The translations under genes were made by a program, and so were the position numbers. The notes below the pieces were generated by a model. It did no database searches and was not told the DNA's origin. It was given only the letters and a program-made list of their open reading frames with translations. 64,000 nt of DNA from positions 1 to 64,000 of the forward strand of contig MU623403.1 in assembly GCA_025201765.1 (NCBI GenBank). Reading direction: 5' to 3'. The stretch's first letter is position 1. Each line of letters begins with the position of its first letter. This DNA comes from Daldinia sp. FL1419 (lineage: Eukaryota; Ascomycota; Sordariomycetes; Xylariales; Hypoxylaceae). Positions 23,042-33,961 of this stretch are shown here, one piece after another.

Positions 23042-23592
23042 TGGCGTGTCTTGCTTTGTAAATACGAATGGATGAGGGGGTGCTGATGCTATGTTCCCGT
23101 GCGCCATGTTGCATCATTTGGTCTATATATTTAAATCTGATCGGAAGTTTTCGAGGCCAATTTAGGAACTTATTTCTACGGTTTCCTGTGTAGTTGTTTC
23201 ATGACAGACTAAGCTAAAAATGGCATGTAGGAGAAACACTATTCTCATGATATATAATAAGACGTGTTTATCATGAGATTCTGACACCTCGTGGGCCTTG
23301 TCTCAGACAAGGACAGTATATGAGTACCCGGTGGTGCGATATTTGTCTCAAAGCGTGTGGCACCTATACTACCTTAAGTTTTCAAATATAGGTACGTTTA
23401 TTATATTAACAGAAACAACAGATTGGGCGATCATTGCGGGAAATGGGCTTTTATTAAATTTTTAGATTAAATCCCCAGGAAAATTTGTGCCGGTTTCCAA
23501 TGCCATTTGCTCGAGATACGCACTCTAATGCAGCATACGCTTCCTCTATAATAATGCCGCCCACATGAAGACTCCGTGAATGCAAAATCTAT
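23042..23592. other. Convergent intergenic region
   Basis: 3' flanks of the amidohydrolase (plus) and the PI-PLC-like gene (minus). No gene seen. Confidence 0.5.
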
Positions 23593-24981
23593 TTAACATA
23601 GAAACGCCCAGAATACCATCATCATAGCCAATGGGTAAATGAATTCGCTGCTAAGTAGTCTTACCGCCCCGCTCGTATTCATACCGCAGCAAGGGCGGTT
23701 GTAAGTGACGTTGTTCATCTGAGCAGCCACTTCGAAAACGGAACCCGGGAAACCTCCCATGTTGTAGTAGTCCACGTTCAAGAAGTTTGGTGGTCGTCCC
23801 CAATCGGCAACACAGTTGTTAGCGGAAATGCCAAGGCTACCGTCTCCTGTTACGTTGTTTGTTACGTTTAGCTCGGTTCGGGCGGGCACCAGCATATCAG
23901 CACCGAGAATAGATAGCTCGATATTTAGGTTATGATTGATCATGTACAGTCGGTTTTTGGCGTCCTTTGCGGCTAGATTCGGGGGTCGTTGTACTGTACA
24001 GGGAAATTTCTGGTCAACCGGGTCGAATGGTGTCTCCCATAGTTGCGAGAACTCGTCCAGGAGCCAGGGATATGCCGTCTGGTTTGCCATGTAGTCCATG
24101 AACATTACGACTCTTTGTCCTTTCAGCACCATCTCGCTTAGAGTCGGCCAGTCATCCAAGGCCATGGGAGCTACCGGTGGCGTGTAAATATAGCGCAGGA
24201 TGCCGCTTTGCTCGATGTATGGTACATATAAGCTAGGAACCGAACTATAGACTTTTGTTAGCCGTTGGACTCTACTAGGGATCTTGGATTGAGTTTACTA
24301 ATTTCCATTTCCCAGGAGAATGGTCACGACATCGTACGGATGCGTCGCGACCCAATTCTTTACTTGAGTAAGCCAGTCGGTGATGGGGCCAGCGTCGAGA
24401 ATATCACAGCTCGTATGGCAAAAATGAGGCACGTTTCCTCCGGCAGGCCATTGTATTTGGCCCTGGATAAATCGTACACCATCATTTAGCTGCGATGTGA
24501 CATCGTACTGTTGATTCGCCGCCAAATTGTTCGGCGTGATAAAGGGGGAGTTATGGCAAGCAACATATGTAATGTTGCTGTATTTCCGGCTACAAAACTC
24601 GGGATAATTGTTGCAGGGTTGCGTGTTGGTCACCTCTGGTGTAGGCGCCGAAGAAGAGGAAGTGACATTTCCGCCAGATAACGCTGTTGTCGTTACAACA
24701 GATCCAGTCAAGAAGGTAACAGTCTCGCTCTTCGAAGACTTGATGGTAGACTTTGACGTGCTATTAGAAGTTATGGAAGTACCATCAGTGTTGATCGAAC
24801 CCAGGTCAGTACCCAGCGTGACTTGAGTAGCAAAAGATTGGTATGGCCCTGTTGGAGTCTCGATTTCACTTAATGTCACCGTCGAGTCGGTCGCGGTGGT
24901 TCTATCGTCACTAATGCTCGTTTGCCCAAGGACTCCGGCGACCGCGGCTAACAGTGCTAGGCCTCCTAATGGTGGTGCCAT
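23593..24981 (-). CDS. GPI-anchored PI-PLC X-like protein
   Basis: Exons 24981-24299 and 24244-23593 give 444 residues. A signal peptide (LGGLALLAAVAGVLGQ) is followed by a Ser/Thr-rich stalk of about 100 residues. The PLC-like TIM barrel starts at YSNITYVACHNSPF, in which the His-Asn of the PI-PLC X domain is visible, and continues with LNDGVRFIQGQIQW, HTSCDILDAGP, VVTILLGNGNY (completed by the splice) and RVVMFMDYMANQTAYPW. The C-terminus ends in a hydrophobic tail (FIYPLAMMMVFWAFLC) after Asn/Ser/Gly residues, typical of a GPI signal. Relatives are secreted or wall proteins. Actual phospholipase activity is uncertain, as several acidic residues of true PI-PLCs are not obvious. Confidence 0.87.
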
Positions 24982-26577
24982 AGCTTTTTGTTAGGATTGT
25001 AGCGAAAGGAATCAAGTGCAGTTAGACATGAAGAAAAGTCACTTGAGGAGTATTAATGATGATGAAATGATTATCGTAGCAAAAGAAAGTTTTGAATTAA
25101 TTCTAGCTAAGTAGGTACCCAGGAAAAAAAAATAGAAAAAAAGAAATAAAAGACTCTCGAGAAGTTTGAGATGACATGGTCTGGTCTGCTTCGGCAACCA
25201 AGTTCCAGCTGGACAGAACGTGCCTACCCCTGGTGACTAGGTTAGGTCATTTAGTGTTAAGTCACTTGGTGGTGGGCTGTAGGTACTTTCAGGTACATAA
25301 GAGTTAACATGCCTCCATGGATGTGGGATGATAAAGTCTAGAAGTTGGAAGGCTGAGCTACATGTATTTACTTTTACTTAACTTAAAAGGCTATTGCATA
25401 CGCTACTGCTAGAATACCGCTTGAATGGACTTGTCGAGTGGTGGATAATGAACTGTTCTGAGGCAGATTACAGGGAAGGAGGCAGGGTTTACACGCGTCT
25501 GTGGCTGGCTGCTGTTTCTGTGGGCGCTAGGGGAGTGATGTCAGCGGCAGCTCAGAAATATGGGTTGTAACTGCAAACCTGGTCGAAAGCTGGAAAGCTG
25601 GAAAGTCCCAATTTTCATTATCAAGTCGATCAGCATCAAAGCATATTTTAGTGTTTGCCTCTAGTAAATATCTAGCAAGTATCTGCATCTTGGATAGTGG
25701 GATATTTGGGTGAGTATGCGCCTGAATCACATATCTGTTTTGAATTAATATTAATAATATCTTGCAACCTAACAACTTGTAGGATACTAGATTCAATTCT
25801 AAGCGCGATGATACAGGTCACAGACGGAACCGGGGGTAGTTAAAATAAAATAAAGCGCTTATTACGAATTCGTATATTTACATTATCATCAAGTAGTTGA
25901 CTTTTACAATTGGTCGGATAAGCTCAAGGTACCTGTCGTTTCACAATATTGGTAAATACCCAAAATCTGGTTCATTGCTACAGAATCCCCCAAGTGTCTT
26001 GGCAGGTGACAGCCAGATCCGTTACCCGGCAGTCGACATAAGATGTGCATGGGCTTAGTACAGTCCTCGGAAGTCTTTGGAGTCCCTTAGTGGGGCTCCA
26101 TCCTTGCTTTGGAAAGCTTCCAAACTCTAAGCCTCAAAAAGGAGTAACTGTACTGCATTGTACTTGATGTACTTAGTTAGTACTTGTATTACATCAATTA
26201 TATGAACCAATCAATAATAAAGATACCATGATCGCCTGCTCGGATCAGGCTTTACACCCCTCGCCCTTGCTGACTAGTTGACTTAGCTGACGATCTCAGC
26301 TACAACTTGAAAGCGTTTTTCCATCTTCTATGCTACCTTGTTTTTTTCCCTTTCTATGTAACTCACGTGCATCTAGGACCTCGTGCGGTTCACCCGTCAG
26401 TTGTTTTCAACGACCATTCTCCGATTCTCCGCAATCCCAATCTGACTTATATCTTCTGACCAGTTTGTGAAATCTGTGGTAAACTACATTTAAGCTGCTG
26501 AGATTGAGTCCCGGGGAGATTGGAGAAAACCGGCAGCACTTGAGAGCACTTGGGAACCCTAAGAGAGGTGTTTGAAT
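24982..26577. other. Divergent promoter region, 1.6 kb
   Basis: Lies between the minus-strand PI-PLC-like gene and the plus-strand SUR7 gene. No gene with an ATG and a motif was found. A-rich tracts sit at about 25122-25150 and a TAGGTAC-type element at about 25108. Confidence 0.5.
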
Positions 26578-27594
26578 ATGGCTTTTGGATCTAATTTTCG
26601 AAGGCGACCGGCGACGGCGACGTCTTCTCAAGATGGCCAAAAGGAAAGTCCTCGGCCTAGCATCGAAGACCCGGCCGTCTTAAAGCGAGAAACTCGAACG
26701 CGCCGAGTAGCTATCGGGATATCATGTTTCTGCTATATGATGGCCGCCATCTTCTTAATCTTGGTAAGTCCTAATTCCTTGCTCGCATTCGAGTAATACT
26801 AACCGATTCTCTATATTATAGGTTGAGATAGGAAATACGAGAGACGCTCCAGTCCTGCGTGACATCTACTTCTTCAAACTTGACCTTTCGGACATTCTTC
26901 CCCAGTCAGCGCCGACAAGTTTGACCTTGCAAAATTCGATCGCGCGAACTTTAGGTCTACACGATTTCTATCAGGTCGGCCTCTGGAACTTTTGCGAAGG
27001 GTACAATACCGAGTACGTGGAAATCCCCATCTATCCGTAGGAACATTTATTGACAAGAATATTAGTGGAATTACGTATTGTTCGACTCCGACTACTCTCT
27101 ATTGGTTTAACCCGGTAGAGATTTTACTGGGTGAACTCTTCGCTGGGGCTTCGATTGCGCTACCCGCCCAAGTTAACGAGATTTTGAATATCTTACGCAT
27201 CGCCTCGAATATCATGTTCGGGTTTTTCCTTACCGCATTGCTTCTAGACGTTGTTCTGATGTTCTTGGCTCCGGTTGTCGTGTTCTCGCGATGGTGGAGT
27301 GGTCCTCTAGGCCTCCTCGCCCTCCTTGCCACGCTACTTGTCCTAATAGCTAGTGCCCTCGGTACAGCTATGTCCCTTATTTTCAAATATGCTCTAACGT
27401 CACAGACCGATTTAAACGTGGATGCCGATGTTGGCTTAAAGATGCTTGCATTTATGTGGATAGCGACTGGGTTTACGTTAATTTCCTTCATTATTCACGC
27501 TGGCCTATGCTGCTGCTGTACGTCACGCCGAGACATCCGTACAGGACGAAGAACTGCAAGACACGCCAACGAGGTTACCTCCAACGAGAAGTGA
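26578..27594 (+). CDS. SUR7/PalI family membrane protein
   Basis: Exons 26578-26763, 26822-27012 and 27066-27594 give 301 residues with four membrane segments: one near residues 42-62 (VAIGISCFCYMMAAIFLIL), then three after a large extracellular loop (NIMFGFFLTALLLDVVLMF; LGLLALLATLLVLIASALG; KMLAFMWIATGFTLISFII). The loop has the SUR7 signature LWNFCEGYN and a second cysteine in GITYCSTP. The cytoplasmic tail starts with a CCCCT cluster, likely palmitoylated. SUR7 proteins mark eisosomes/MCC domains and affect cell wall and endocytosis. The second splice junction could use either of two nearby AGs; only the one at 27064-27065 keeps the frame. The upstream frame is open only from a TTG, so ATG 26578 is preferred. 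Confidence 0.9.
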
Positions 27595-29186
27595 GGTAGG
27601 AATACGGATGCTACTTCGAAATAATGGGGAAGCCCGGGGATCGATCGATTGAGCAGATATTTCTACGGATGTTGTTGCCGAGAAACTAAAATTACCTATT
27701 TCATATGTTCAATCTTACTAGGATAATTCATGGGCATAGACTAGGTACCGGGGTTGGAGGGATATTCTAGGAAAAATTATTAGTAACATCTTTTATCAAC
27801 CAAAAGCTGACATATGATGACGTGGATAGCATGTCTAGGTAGTTATGTTAGGTAGTCTACATCATATTTATAATAGTACATATATGTGCCTGTTCCTTTG
27901 TATAAGAAATAAGAATGTGTTTGGTTATCAATATGGGTGGGTTACCTTAGCATATATTATCAATGTAACCTTGGGTACGCTTGAATAGAATGCATGTGAC
28001 TAGAGTACACATTCATAGGTTATACGCTGCCTACTACATGGAGGTTGGTGACCGATAAGTATGCGGCAGGTTGGAATGGATTAATTGTAAGTTATCAATG
28101 GTTCGGTCGACGTTCGGAAACCCCGTAATCGAGATGGTTAGGAAAAGGACCCTTGGGAGTGGGGCTAGCAAACCATTCTATGACCAGTTTGTGTCACGTG
28201 CACCAATACTTAGCGGCTTACAGCAAATATACCTCAATGCCTAAAAAGTGAACTAACCTAGAAATCTCTACGTGCATTGGTGGGTACCTAGGGTATCTGA
28301 CTAATATGTACATCTAAGGCCACCTCCTCTTCCCGCGCCAATCTCTTCATTTACAACAACACTTCCTTCCTCTTTCCCACTACTTTTTACAACTTCTTAA
28401 TCCGCTCTTCCCACACAAACACATCGTCCCATTATCTATTCATTTCCCGTTTCTACTTATGCATCAAGTTTTCTTTCTTGTTGCTATAAATTGCTAGTCC
28501 TGTGACCTACCATTTTCTTCGTTACCGTCTACGCCTCTCGCGACCGTGTCCTCGACATAGTAACGGCAATTAAATAATCACCATCTTGTCGCATTTTCGA
28601 TCGCGCTCATTCAGCGACGCCGCATTACGATCCAAAGGACAAGCAATGGTTCGCTGATTTATTGTGAACTAATCTGCTTGCAGTAGAATTCTAGTTAGGA
28701 TAGGCAGGAGGTCTCGGGTTAACGAGATTTTTTGACGGTACTCTGGGGTCGTGGTTTGGACTTCTTCTGGTGGCATTACTGCCTTTCATCACTGGAGCTG
28801 ATTTGGTGATCAAGTCCGCCTTTGGCTTTGTACATCTCCATTTTTCTTTTACTGGAGCATGAACATTCGTTGTTCTTCCAGGTACAGACTGAATTGATAC
28901 CCATCTACTTTTTTTTTTCTTGCCAGTTGGTCATTGAGAAGAAAACCAGGAAAGAAGACCAGAATTACAATAGTCACGAAAAATTCCGAAACACCATCAG
29001 AAAATACAAAAGAAAACTCACTAAGTTTGCGAATAACTTACAGCAGAATTGCATCAGTTGCATCATATATCTCATCCATCACTTCCCCATTAGGATTCTC
29101 TGTTGCCTTACAATTCACCATCTTTTCTTGCGCAATTCTGCCCTTTACACATCTTGTGACACGCTATAAGCGTATTATCTTTCATC
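27595..29186. other. Intergenic with long mpe1 leader
   Basis: Left part: TAGGTAC-type elements and no gene. Right part (about 28310-29180): pyrimidine-rich tracts, splice-like signals and poorly conserved short ORFs, suggesting the promoter and a long, possibly spliced 5' UTR of mpe1. Confidence 0.5.
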
Positions 29187-31148
29187 ATGACTTCCTCAGT
29201 GTTTTTCAAATTCAAATCTCAAAAGGAGCCCTCGCGTGTCGAATTTGATGGCACTGGTATCTCAGTCTTTGAACTGAAACGTGACATAATCGTAAAGAGT
29301 GGCCTAGGCGATGGGACGGACTTCGATCTAGCTATCTATTCTGAAGATGGAAGTGAAGGTAAGATCCTACTTTTTTTTCTGACTCGATCATGGCGCTAAT
29401 TAGCCTATAGAATATGACGACGATACGACTATTATACCTCGATCTACTACCGTGGTTGCTCGCCGGCTTCCGCCTCAGAAGCCAGGCGCTGGTCGAGCTG
29501 CCCGTTATGTTTCCGGAAAGATGCCGGCCAGCGCTAAGAACTCATCACGACGCGAGAATGCGACTAAGACTAGCAAACCTGCATCTACTGGACTCACACA
29601 GATGAATGCAGCGATGACCGAAGAAGAAAAGATGATGGCTATGTTCCAGGCACAGTCAGATCAATGGACCGCCCAACAGGAAGAGATGTCTCAGTAAGTT
29701 AATTCCCATGATGCCATCATATTCTATGTGTGCTAACAGATAATAGCCAAACCGCGGTATACAAACCAGGTGCTAAGAAGCCTGCAAACGTCCCTGATCA
29801 CGAACCCCCGAACGGTTACATCTGCTATCGATGTGGACAGAAAGGACACTGGATTCAAGTCTGTCCCACAAACGATAATCCCGAGTTTGACAACCGTCCT
29901 CGTGTTAAGCGGACAACAGGAATTCCCCGTTCATTCCTCAAGACTGTAGACAAATCAGCGCTCCAGCAGACTAATACAGATGGTGAGGAGGTGAAGCCAC
30001 CGGCTGGTGTCATGGTCAATGCAGATGGTGAATTCGTAATTGCAGAGCCTGACAAGGCTTCATGGGAGCAGTACCGGGCAAAGACACAGTCATCCGCAGC
30101 TGCTCAGAAAGTGGCATCTGCTGAAGATAAGGAGCTTGAAGAAAAAGGCCTGTTGTGTCCCATCGACAAAAGGATGTTCATAGATCCAACGAAGACTCCA
30201 TGTTGTGAGAAGACGTATTGCAGTGAATGCATTAACAACGCTCTCGTCGAGAACGACCTCTTTTGCCCGGCTTGCCAGGCTCCAGTACTATTTGATGATC
30301 TCAAAGCAGATGATGAGGCATCTAATAAGATTGAGGAGTATCTTAAAGCAAAGGAATCTCTTAGAACTAAGGAGCGATCAAACAGCCCGGTCGTGGTAAA
30401 TTCCCCATCCCAGACATCGAATAAGGAGATGCCCCAGGCAGAGTTGCCAAAAGATCAACAATCATCTTCAGAGAAGCCTACCTCGGAGAAGGCTGAAAAG
30501 ACCAAGTCACCTACTCCACCCGCGGCGGTCGCCAGATCTCCTTCCGCAGAGGCGCCAAAGAAGTCGTTTACCCCTGCCCCATCACCCGGTTCCAGTGAGA
30601 CCCCTAAGCCCCAGGAGGTAGCTTCCAAGAAACGGCCAGCAGAAGATTTATTAGAGAACCCCAAGATCCCCAAAGGACCCAAGGCCATGCAGCGGGCTCA
30701 GGAGGCCAAAGACATGCAAAACATGATGCAACAAGGAATGAACAATATGCCAGGTGTGATGCCTAACATGATGCAATTCCCAATGAATTCTATGAATAGT
30801 TTCGGCCAGCCTAATATGAATAATATGAACATGGCCATGATGATGGGCATGAATCCTATGATGAACTCTATGATGGGTATGAACGGAATGATGAACCCCG
30901 CAGCTTTCCAAGGCATGAATGGCAGCGGCATGTTTGGTGGGAACTTTGGGGCTATGAGCGGTGCCGGTATGGGCAACATGAACGGGATGGGGATGAATGG
31001 TGCCTTCAACCAAAATCAGCAATCTCATAGACCCAACTTCACAACTCCAAATAACGACAACGACGCTTACTTCCGCAAGCCTGTCAACCCTGGACGACAC
31101 CAGAACAAGCAACGGAGAGTTCGTCCTAGTGACTACAGGGAGCTGTAA
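29187..31148 (+). CDS. mpe1: mRNA cleavage/polyadenylation factor Mpe1
   Basis: Subunit of the cleavage and polyadenylation factor (RBBP6 family), acting in nuclear pre-mRNA 3' processing. Exons 29187-29358, 29411-29693 and 29747-31148 give 618 residues. Domains in order: ubiquitin-like DWNN domain (about 1-80, SSVFFKFKSQKEPSRVEFDG, LKRDIIVKSG), one CCHC knuckle CYRCGQKGHWIQVC (178-191), a RING-like U-box CPIDKRMF...CPAC (about 289-328), then a Ser/Pro/Lys-rich linker and an unusual Met/Asn/Gly-rich segment (about 475-570) before a basic C-terminus ending DYREL. The first three domains fix the identity. The Met-rich low-complexity tail is longer than in yeast Mpe1 and may be disordered or prone to condensate formation (inference). 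Confidence 0.95.
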
Positions 31149-33112
31149 ACCCCTTCCCCGTATGAGTACCTACATATTTCATTCCTCTCAACGACGCATA
31201 CGACCATATATTTCGCAGCCACATCAGAACTTCCCTACGACTGTATATTACAATTCCACCTCATTGCATCTTGATTGATAGGGTCAATCACGCAGGCGTT
31301 AGATCGACGGGGGTCCATGGTTGGGTTGGACACAAGAATGAGGGGAGTGAGCCACCAGGGCGTTTAGGCGTTTTCGTAATTTCATTATACCGGATCTCGA
31401 GCTGCGAGAATAGCTCTGGCGAGAGCAACGGGGCGAGGGTGGGGGGTTAGTGTTGTTTTAGGGGAGGTACCGTGGTTGTTTGTTTGTTTGTTTTTTTTTT
31501 CCGGGGCAGGGTTTGCATGCGCCGAGGGCGATATGATCATGACACAAAGTCTCATTTGGGTGCGGTATAGGAACGGGTTATTTAGGCACGCTCTCCTTCG
31601 GGATAGAGAAGAGTGGAAGAGGAAACGGAACCCAGCACAAAAAAAAGCGGATTACAGTAGAGAAGATTCAAGATACAGATTCGATACGTTAGATCATACG
31701 AATCAAACATAGCCTCACTGAAGTTTTGATTGATACCCGCCGCCACCCGTTGTGTTATTCGTAGGTACGTTGGGTACCTAATCAAGCGTAGTTTAGATGA
31801 GGTAACTACGGTTAATAATACATGTGGTTTGTCGCTCATATGCTCAAGTATTCGGAGCTCGTAAGGAGCTCCTCCTTTGTCGCGAATGCCCGTCTTGTGC
31901 ATTATCCCACGTAGTACATTGGGCCAATTGTTCCTGTTGTCCTACCTAAGGTTCCTTCCTACCCTCTTGCGTTAAGTACTTGACTAAGGTTAGGTACCTA
32001 CCTTCCGCGAGCTTTCATCCTGGCTAACTTAAGTAGAAGGCAGGCAGGTAGCTGATCCTTGCCACTCCCTTCCGGTAAGCTATGCTTCTTTATCATCGAC
32101 GTCAGCCGGAGTTCTCCTCTAAGCTGGAGGAGGTACACGCACTTTCCATGCTACCACGGCCATGGGGTTATTGTATATTTGGTATGTTTTCGGTTGCTGG
32201 AATTTCATTAATATATATATATATAATTGTCAAGATACCTACCCAATTTACAATTTACATACTACTAGCAATATATCAAGGCATCTAAGAGCCCAGCAAA
32301 GTTTCTGGACATTTGTTCCCGCGGGATTACGATACATACCCAAGTATTAATGCTCACTTAGTGAAAAACTATCATATATACATATATAGCCTAGTACGGC
32401 GGTTTGTAGCAAGATCTCTTTGTTTTGATACGCGAATTATCAGGCATCCATAGGCACTCAGCATTATCAGTCACAAGATCAAGGCTCAAAGTAATTTTAG
32501 TTTCAATGAATAGATTCAACAGTCCTCTATCCACCTTGCGGTGGCAGCTATAATTGACAAAATTCTGCCTTCCCATATATCCATCCGTAGAGTCTTTCTT
32601 TTCATAGGTAGACGAATGATTATTTATCTGTGTGGCTTGCTCAGACCTTCATAGTAGGCCGAATCCGAGACCACTTAATTTACTCTTTCTTTCTTAACAT
32701 CCCCAAAAGCCGTCGCCGTTCAGCTCCCCGGCGGACGGTCTCGCTGTGTTTCGCTAGAGCAGGATAGTTTCGGGGGAGAAACTAATGCTTCGTTCATGTT
32801 ATCGGAAACATGCGATACGAACGCACAATCGTATCTCGTCTTTCGACGGTGTCAATCGTGGGGGCCGCAGCATCGACCCTGATGGGTGGGTGCATCGGGT
32901 GCGGCGGACCTCAATCATTAAGAACCAGCTTATGATCGGGTCCGCCGCAAAGAAACCCGTGCTGATGCAATGGTACAACTTAGACGAGCAGAGCGAAGGG
33001 GAAAATTACCGCTCTATGCCCGTTAATGAGCGAACAGCCTCGATATCTCGTATCTTCGGCCTTCTGACATATTATATTCTGCTTAGTGGGACCCCCCAAG
33101 GGGCGCAAGTCT
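31149..33112. other. Convergent intergenic region, 2 kb
   Basis: 3' flanks of mpe1 and esdC. It includes a GTTT/T-rich simple repeat (about 31475-31500), TAGGTAC-type elements (about 31770 and 31990) and an AT dinucleotide repeat (32209-32225). A 150-codon plus-strand frame at 32785-33237 runs into the esdC 3' end antisense and is not credible as a gene. Confidence 0.5.
32209..32225. repeat. AT dinucleotide microsatellite
   Basis: Eight alternating TA/AT steps, in intergenic DNA. Confidence 0.8.
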
Positions 33113-33961
33113 TTACGCGCGTACCACAATGCCGTTTCGGCGGGAGTTGCGGGGGACGTAGTTTTCCTCGTCACCGCTGGAGCAAGAGGATTCATCATCG
33201 CTGTAGCCGCATCGGGAACCGCCGCAGTCGATCTTGACGCGGTCGCCCTTGCGAGTGATACCGTATCGCTCGCAAGTGCAGCTGCTGCAGTCCGAGGCGG
33301 GTGTGCTGTAACCGGAGAGCGAAGAGCTCGGTGAAGAGCTGTCTGAGCGGTAGGACAAGCTAGAACCGGATGAGGAGACGGGAGAGCTGGAGAAGTCTGT
33401 AACGATGTCCTCCTCGTCGAAGCCGGCGCTGCCGAAGCGTGCGGTTAGTTCCTCGATGGTCTCGTCGTCGCAGTAGTCAGCATCTAGGATGTGACGGGTA
33501 GCGTGGGGGGACATGGGCTTGGGAGCCACGATCTGCGAGACGGAGAGAGGTCGGCCCTTAGCAACATCGACAGAAAGGTGCTTGGAAGACCGGTGCTTGT
33601 CCTTGGATGATGAAGATGAAGAGTGCTTGGAAGAGCTCTTGCTGGAGCTGTGAGACTTGGATGAAGACTTGTCCTTGGGCACGTCAAGGATGTTTAATTC
33701 TCGGCCAGTAGTGGGCTCGACGGTCGACGCCTCATTGGGGTTGTGCGTGACGTGGTATCCATCGACGATGTAGTAGTACCAGTATCGCTGACCAGCCTCG
33801 AGGTTGCCTTGAAATCGGAAAGTGCCCTTCCACGATTTGCTGGAGGTCTTGTCCTTGGAAAGGGGAATCTGGCCAGTGTAGTTATCCCAAGAGCCGAGCA
33901 GGTGAACGGACTTGATGCCAGAAGAAAGGCGAAGAGAGAATGACAGTTGGATGGCCGACAT
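33113..33961 (-). CDS. esdC: EsdC-like glycogen-binding-domain protein
   Basis: Single-exon gene of 282 residues. Residues about 5-90 match the AMPK-beta/CBM48 glycogen-binding fold (SFSLRLSSGIKSVHLLGSWDN, SWKGTFRFQ, YWYYYIVDGYHVTHNPNE). A long Ser/Lys-rich segment (about 97-130), an acidic patch (DADYCDDETIEELTARFG) and a Cys/Ser-rich region with a small CX2C-type cluster (DCSSCTCERYG) follow; the end RRNGIVVRA is basic. This architecture is that of EsdC, described in Aspergillus nidulans as a factor of early sexual development and often mis-named a GTP-binding protein; no GTPase motif is visible here. The role in development is inferred from that homology. Confidence 0.85.
   Translation of the reverse strand: MSAIQLSFSLRLSSGIKSVHLLGSWDNYTGQIPLSKDKTSSKSWKGTFRFQGNLEAGQRYWYYYIVDGYHVTHNPNEASTVEPTTGRELNILDVPKDKSSSKSHSSSKSSSKHSSSSSSKDKHRSSKHLSVDVAKGRPLSVSQIVAPKPMSPHATRHILDADYCDDETIEELTARFGSAGFDEEDIVTDFSSSPVSSSGSSLSYRSDSSSPSSSLSGYSTPASDCSSCTCERYGITRKGDRVKIDCGGSRCGYSDDESSCSSGDEENYVPRNSRRNGIVVRA

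Noticed and set aside
32785..33237. 150-codon plus-strand frame overlapping the esdC 3' end
   Set aside because: Starts in intergenic DNA and runs antisense into esdC; no domain.
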